Below are positions 57,481-58,024 of a DNA stretch of 58,024 nt, piece by piece; within the stretch, counting starts at the first letter, position 1, and every line of letters begins with the position of its first letter. The position numbers were made by a program, and so were the translations under genes. The notes below the pieces were generated by a model. That model made no database searches. It worked only from the letters and a program-made list of their open reading frames with translations, and was not told the origin of the DNA. The stretch is from DRVP01 sp964604045 (GTDB lineage: Archaea; Thermoproteota; Bathyarchaeia; Bathyarchaeales; Bathycorpusculaceae). Location: the NCBI GenBank assembly GCA_964604045.1, contig CAZRXM010000002.1, positions 1-58,024 of the forward strand, given 5' to 3'.

Positions 57481-58024
57481 CAGGTTGAGTTGCACTAATA
57501 TTTTTAAAGGATAAAGTTTTTCGCAAGCCTTCTGATTTTCCGGGTCATTTCTTGCCAGCATACAAATAGCAATTGATATGCGAGTTCCGGTTGTGCGGTA
57601 TATTTCTTCAAATCTTCACTTATCACTTTCATAAACTTTTAAGCCCAAACCCAAACCTACACAGAAAAGCTCTTAGCCGAGAGAATAGCAGCAGGCGAAA
57701 GCGTAAACCAAATCTGCAAAGAACTTGGAATAGGTAACAAACCTTCTACAGACTGGATAGAAGGATATGGGCTAAGGCATTAAGGCTTTAATCTTATGAA
57801 AAACGCGGCTCAAATCTAATAAAACCTATTGTATTAAATATATCAAGGGCTCAAAAGTGAACGAAAACGAATTTAAGAATGTAGTATATAACGATATTGA
57901 AAAGGAATTTGCCGAAATATATAGTGGAGAAAGATGAAAGCTTCTTTACAAGTTATTCATTGACGCTCGAGGCAAACTTAGCCCTTCAAATTTTGACAAC
58001 CCTAAAAGAGGACAATTAGCTTTT
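57481..58024. other. Right end: no intact gene, small coding remnants
   Basis: About 540 bp without a supportable gene. On the plus strand near 57660-57780 one frame reads YTEKLLAERIAAGESVNQICK followed by ELGIGNK and a WI, a helix-turn-helix resembling small terminase or transposase DNA-binding segments; it has no start and stops shortly after. Near the edge a GTG at about 57858 opens 26 codons (NENEFKNVVYNDIEKEF) to a TGA, after which the same frame continues to the window end, as in a broken or partial gene. Confidence 0.35.

Noticed and set aside
1..58024. CRISPR arrays, rRNA genes, insertion sequences and restriction or defence islands
   Set aside because: No regularly spaced repeats, rRNA-like conserved stretches, intact transposases or recognisable defence genes were seen on either strand.

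Overview
The window is archaeal chromosome. It carries ribosomal proteins S25e, S17e, S15 and S3Ae, RNA polymerase subunit P, a TFE-beta factor, a 73-residue histone, both clamp-loader subunits (RfcS, RfcL), three KEOPS components (Kae1, Bud32, Pcc1), Taw1, Tsr3, Lrp-type regulators and a 20S proteasome beta subunit. S25e and TFE-beta together with a histone point to the TACK side of the archaea. My best inference is a Bathyarchaeia-like lineage, but no rRNA is present to settle it. The DNA has moderate GC content, short intergenic gaps, frequent 4-40 bp gene overlaps and frequent GTG/TTG starts. The 100-N gap shows that this is a scaffolded (probably metagenomic) assembly.

Layout. 0-9 kb: tRNA-Phe, NAD(P)HX repair enzyme, Tsr3, a LysE exporter, a ruined beta-lactamase-fold gene, a macro-domain protein, a TtuA-type tRNA thiolase and a cyclic-2,3-diphosphoglycerate-synthetase-like GTPase. 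9-17.7 kb: S25e, histone, TatD, S17e, aminotransferase, 2-hydroxyacid dehydrogenase, glycerate kinase, a ubiquitin-like MoaD/ThiS protein, a SAM hydrolase, NMN adenylyltransferase and an O6-alkylguanine methyltransferase. 17.7-24 kb: a dead COG1751 gene, proteasome beta, AMMECR1, a glycosyltransferase, NadC, SpoIIM-like, DUF4152, RlmE and TFE-beta. 24-31.5 kb: Kae1-Bud32-HAM1, two decayed PH-domain membrane genes, then S15-RecJ-Pcc1-SerS-S3Ae in series. 31.5-38.5 kb: a four-gene 2-oxoacid:ferredoxin oxidoreductase operon, a diaminopentanoate-dehydrogenase-like gene, a dead pxpA, MoaE, DUF47 and a CbiM/PDGLE nickel-cobalt transporter behind a NikR-like palindrome. 38.5-47 kb: tRNA-Leu, Lrp divergent from glnA, a damaged creatininase gene, GlmM, a degenerate UDP-sugar dehydrogenase homologue, a Gfo/Idh oxidoreductase, Trm112, Trm5 and RpoP. 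47-58 kb: a membrane-anchored surface protein, a dead SHMT gene containing the gap, Taw1, translin, endonuclease V, an HD protein, a CsaA-like tRNA-binding protein, RfcL and RfcS, then about 1.2 kb of decayed coding DNA.

Themes. Much of the window modifies or handles tRNA: TtuA, KEOPS, Trm5, Taw1, Trm112, CsaA-like and SerS. Trm5 and Taw1 are successive wyosine enzymes acting on G37 of tRNA-Phe, which is itself at the left end. NAD metabolism is represented by NadC, NadM and Nnr. At least seven genes are broken by several frameshifts or stops while their neighbours are intact, which is a high pseudogene load for an archaeon. The most interesting protein-level observations are a proteasome beta subunit with Ala at the Thr1 position, a UDP-sugar dehydrogenase homologue that has lost its catalytic residues, and a TFE-beta whose cysteine spacing fits the RPC39 iron-sulfur motif.

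I saw no CRISPR array, insertion sequence, rRNA or intact prophage. I did not recognise a wholly new multi-gene defence or metabolic system.
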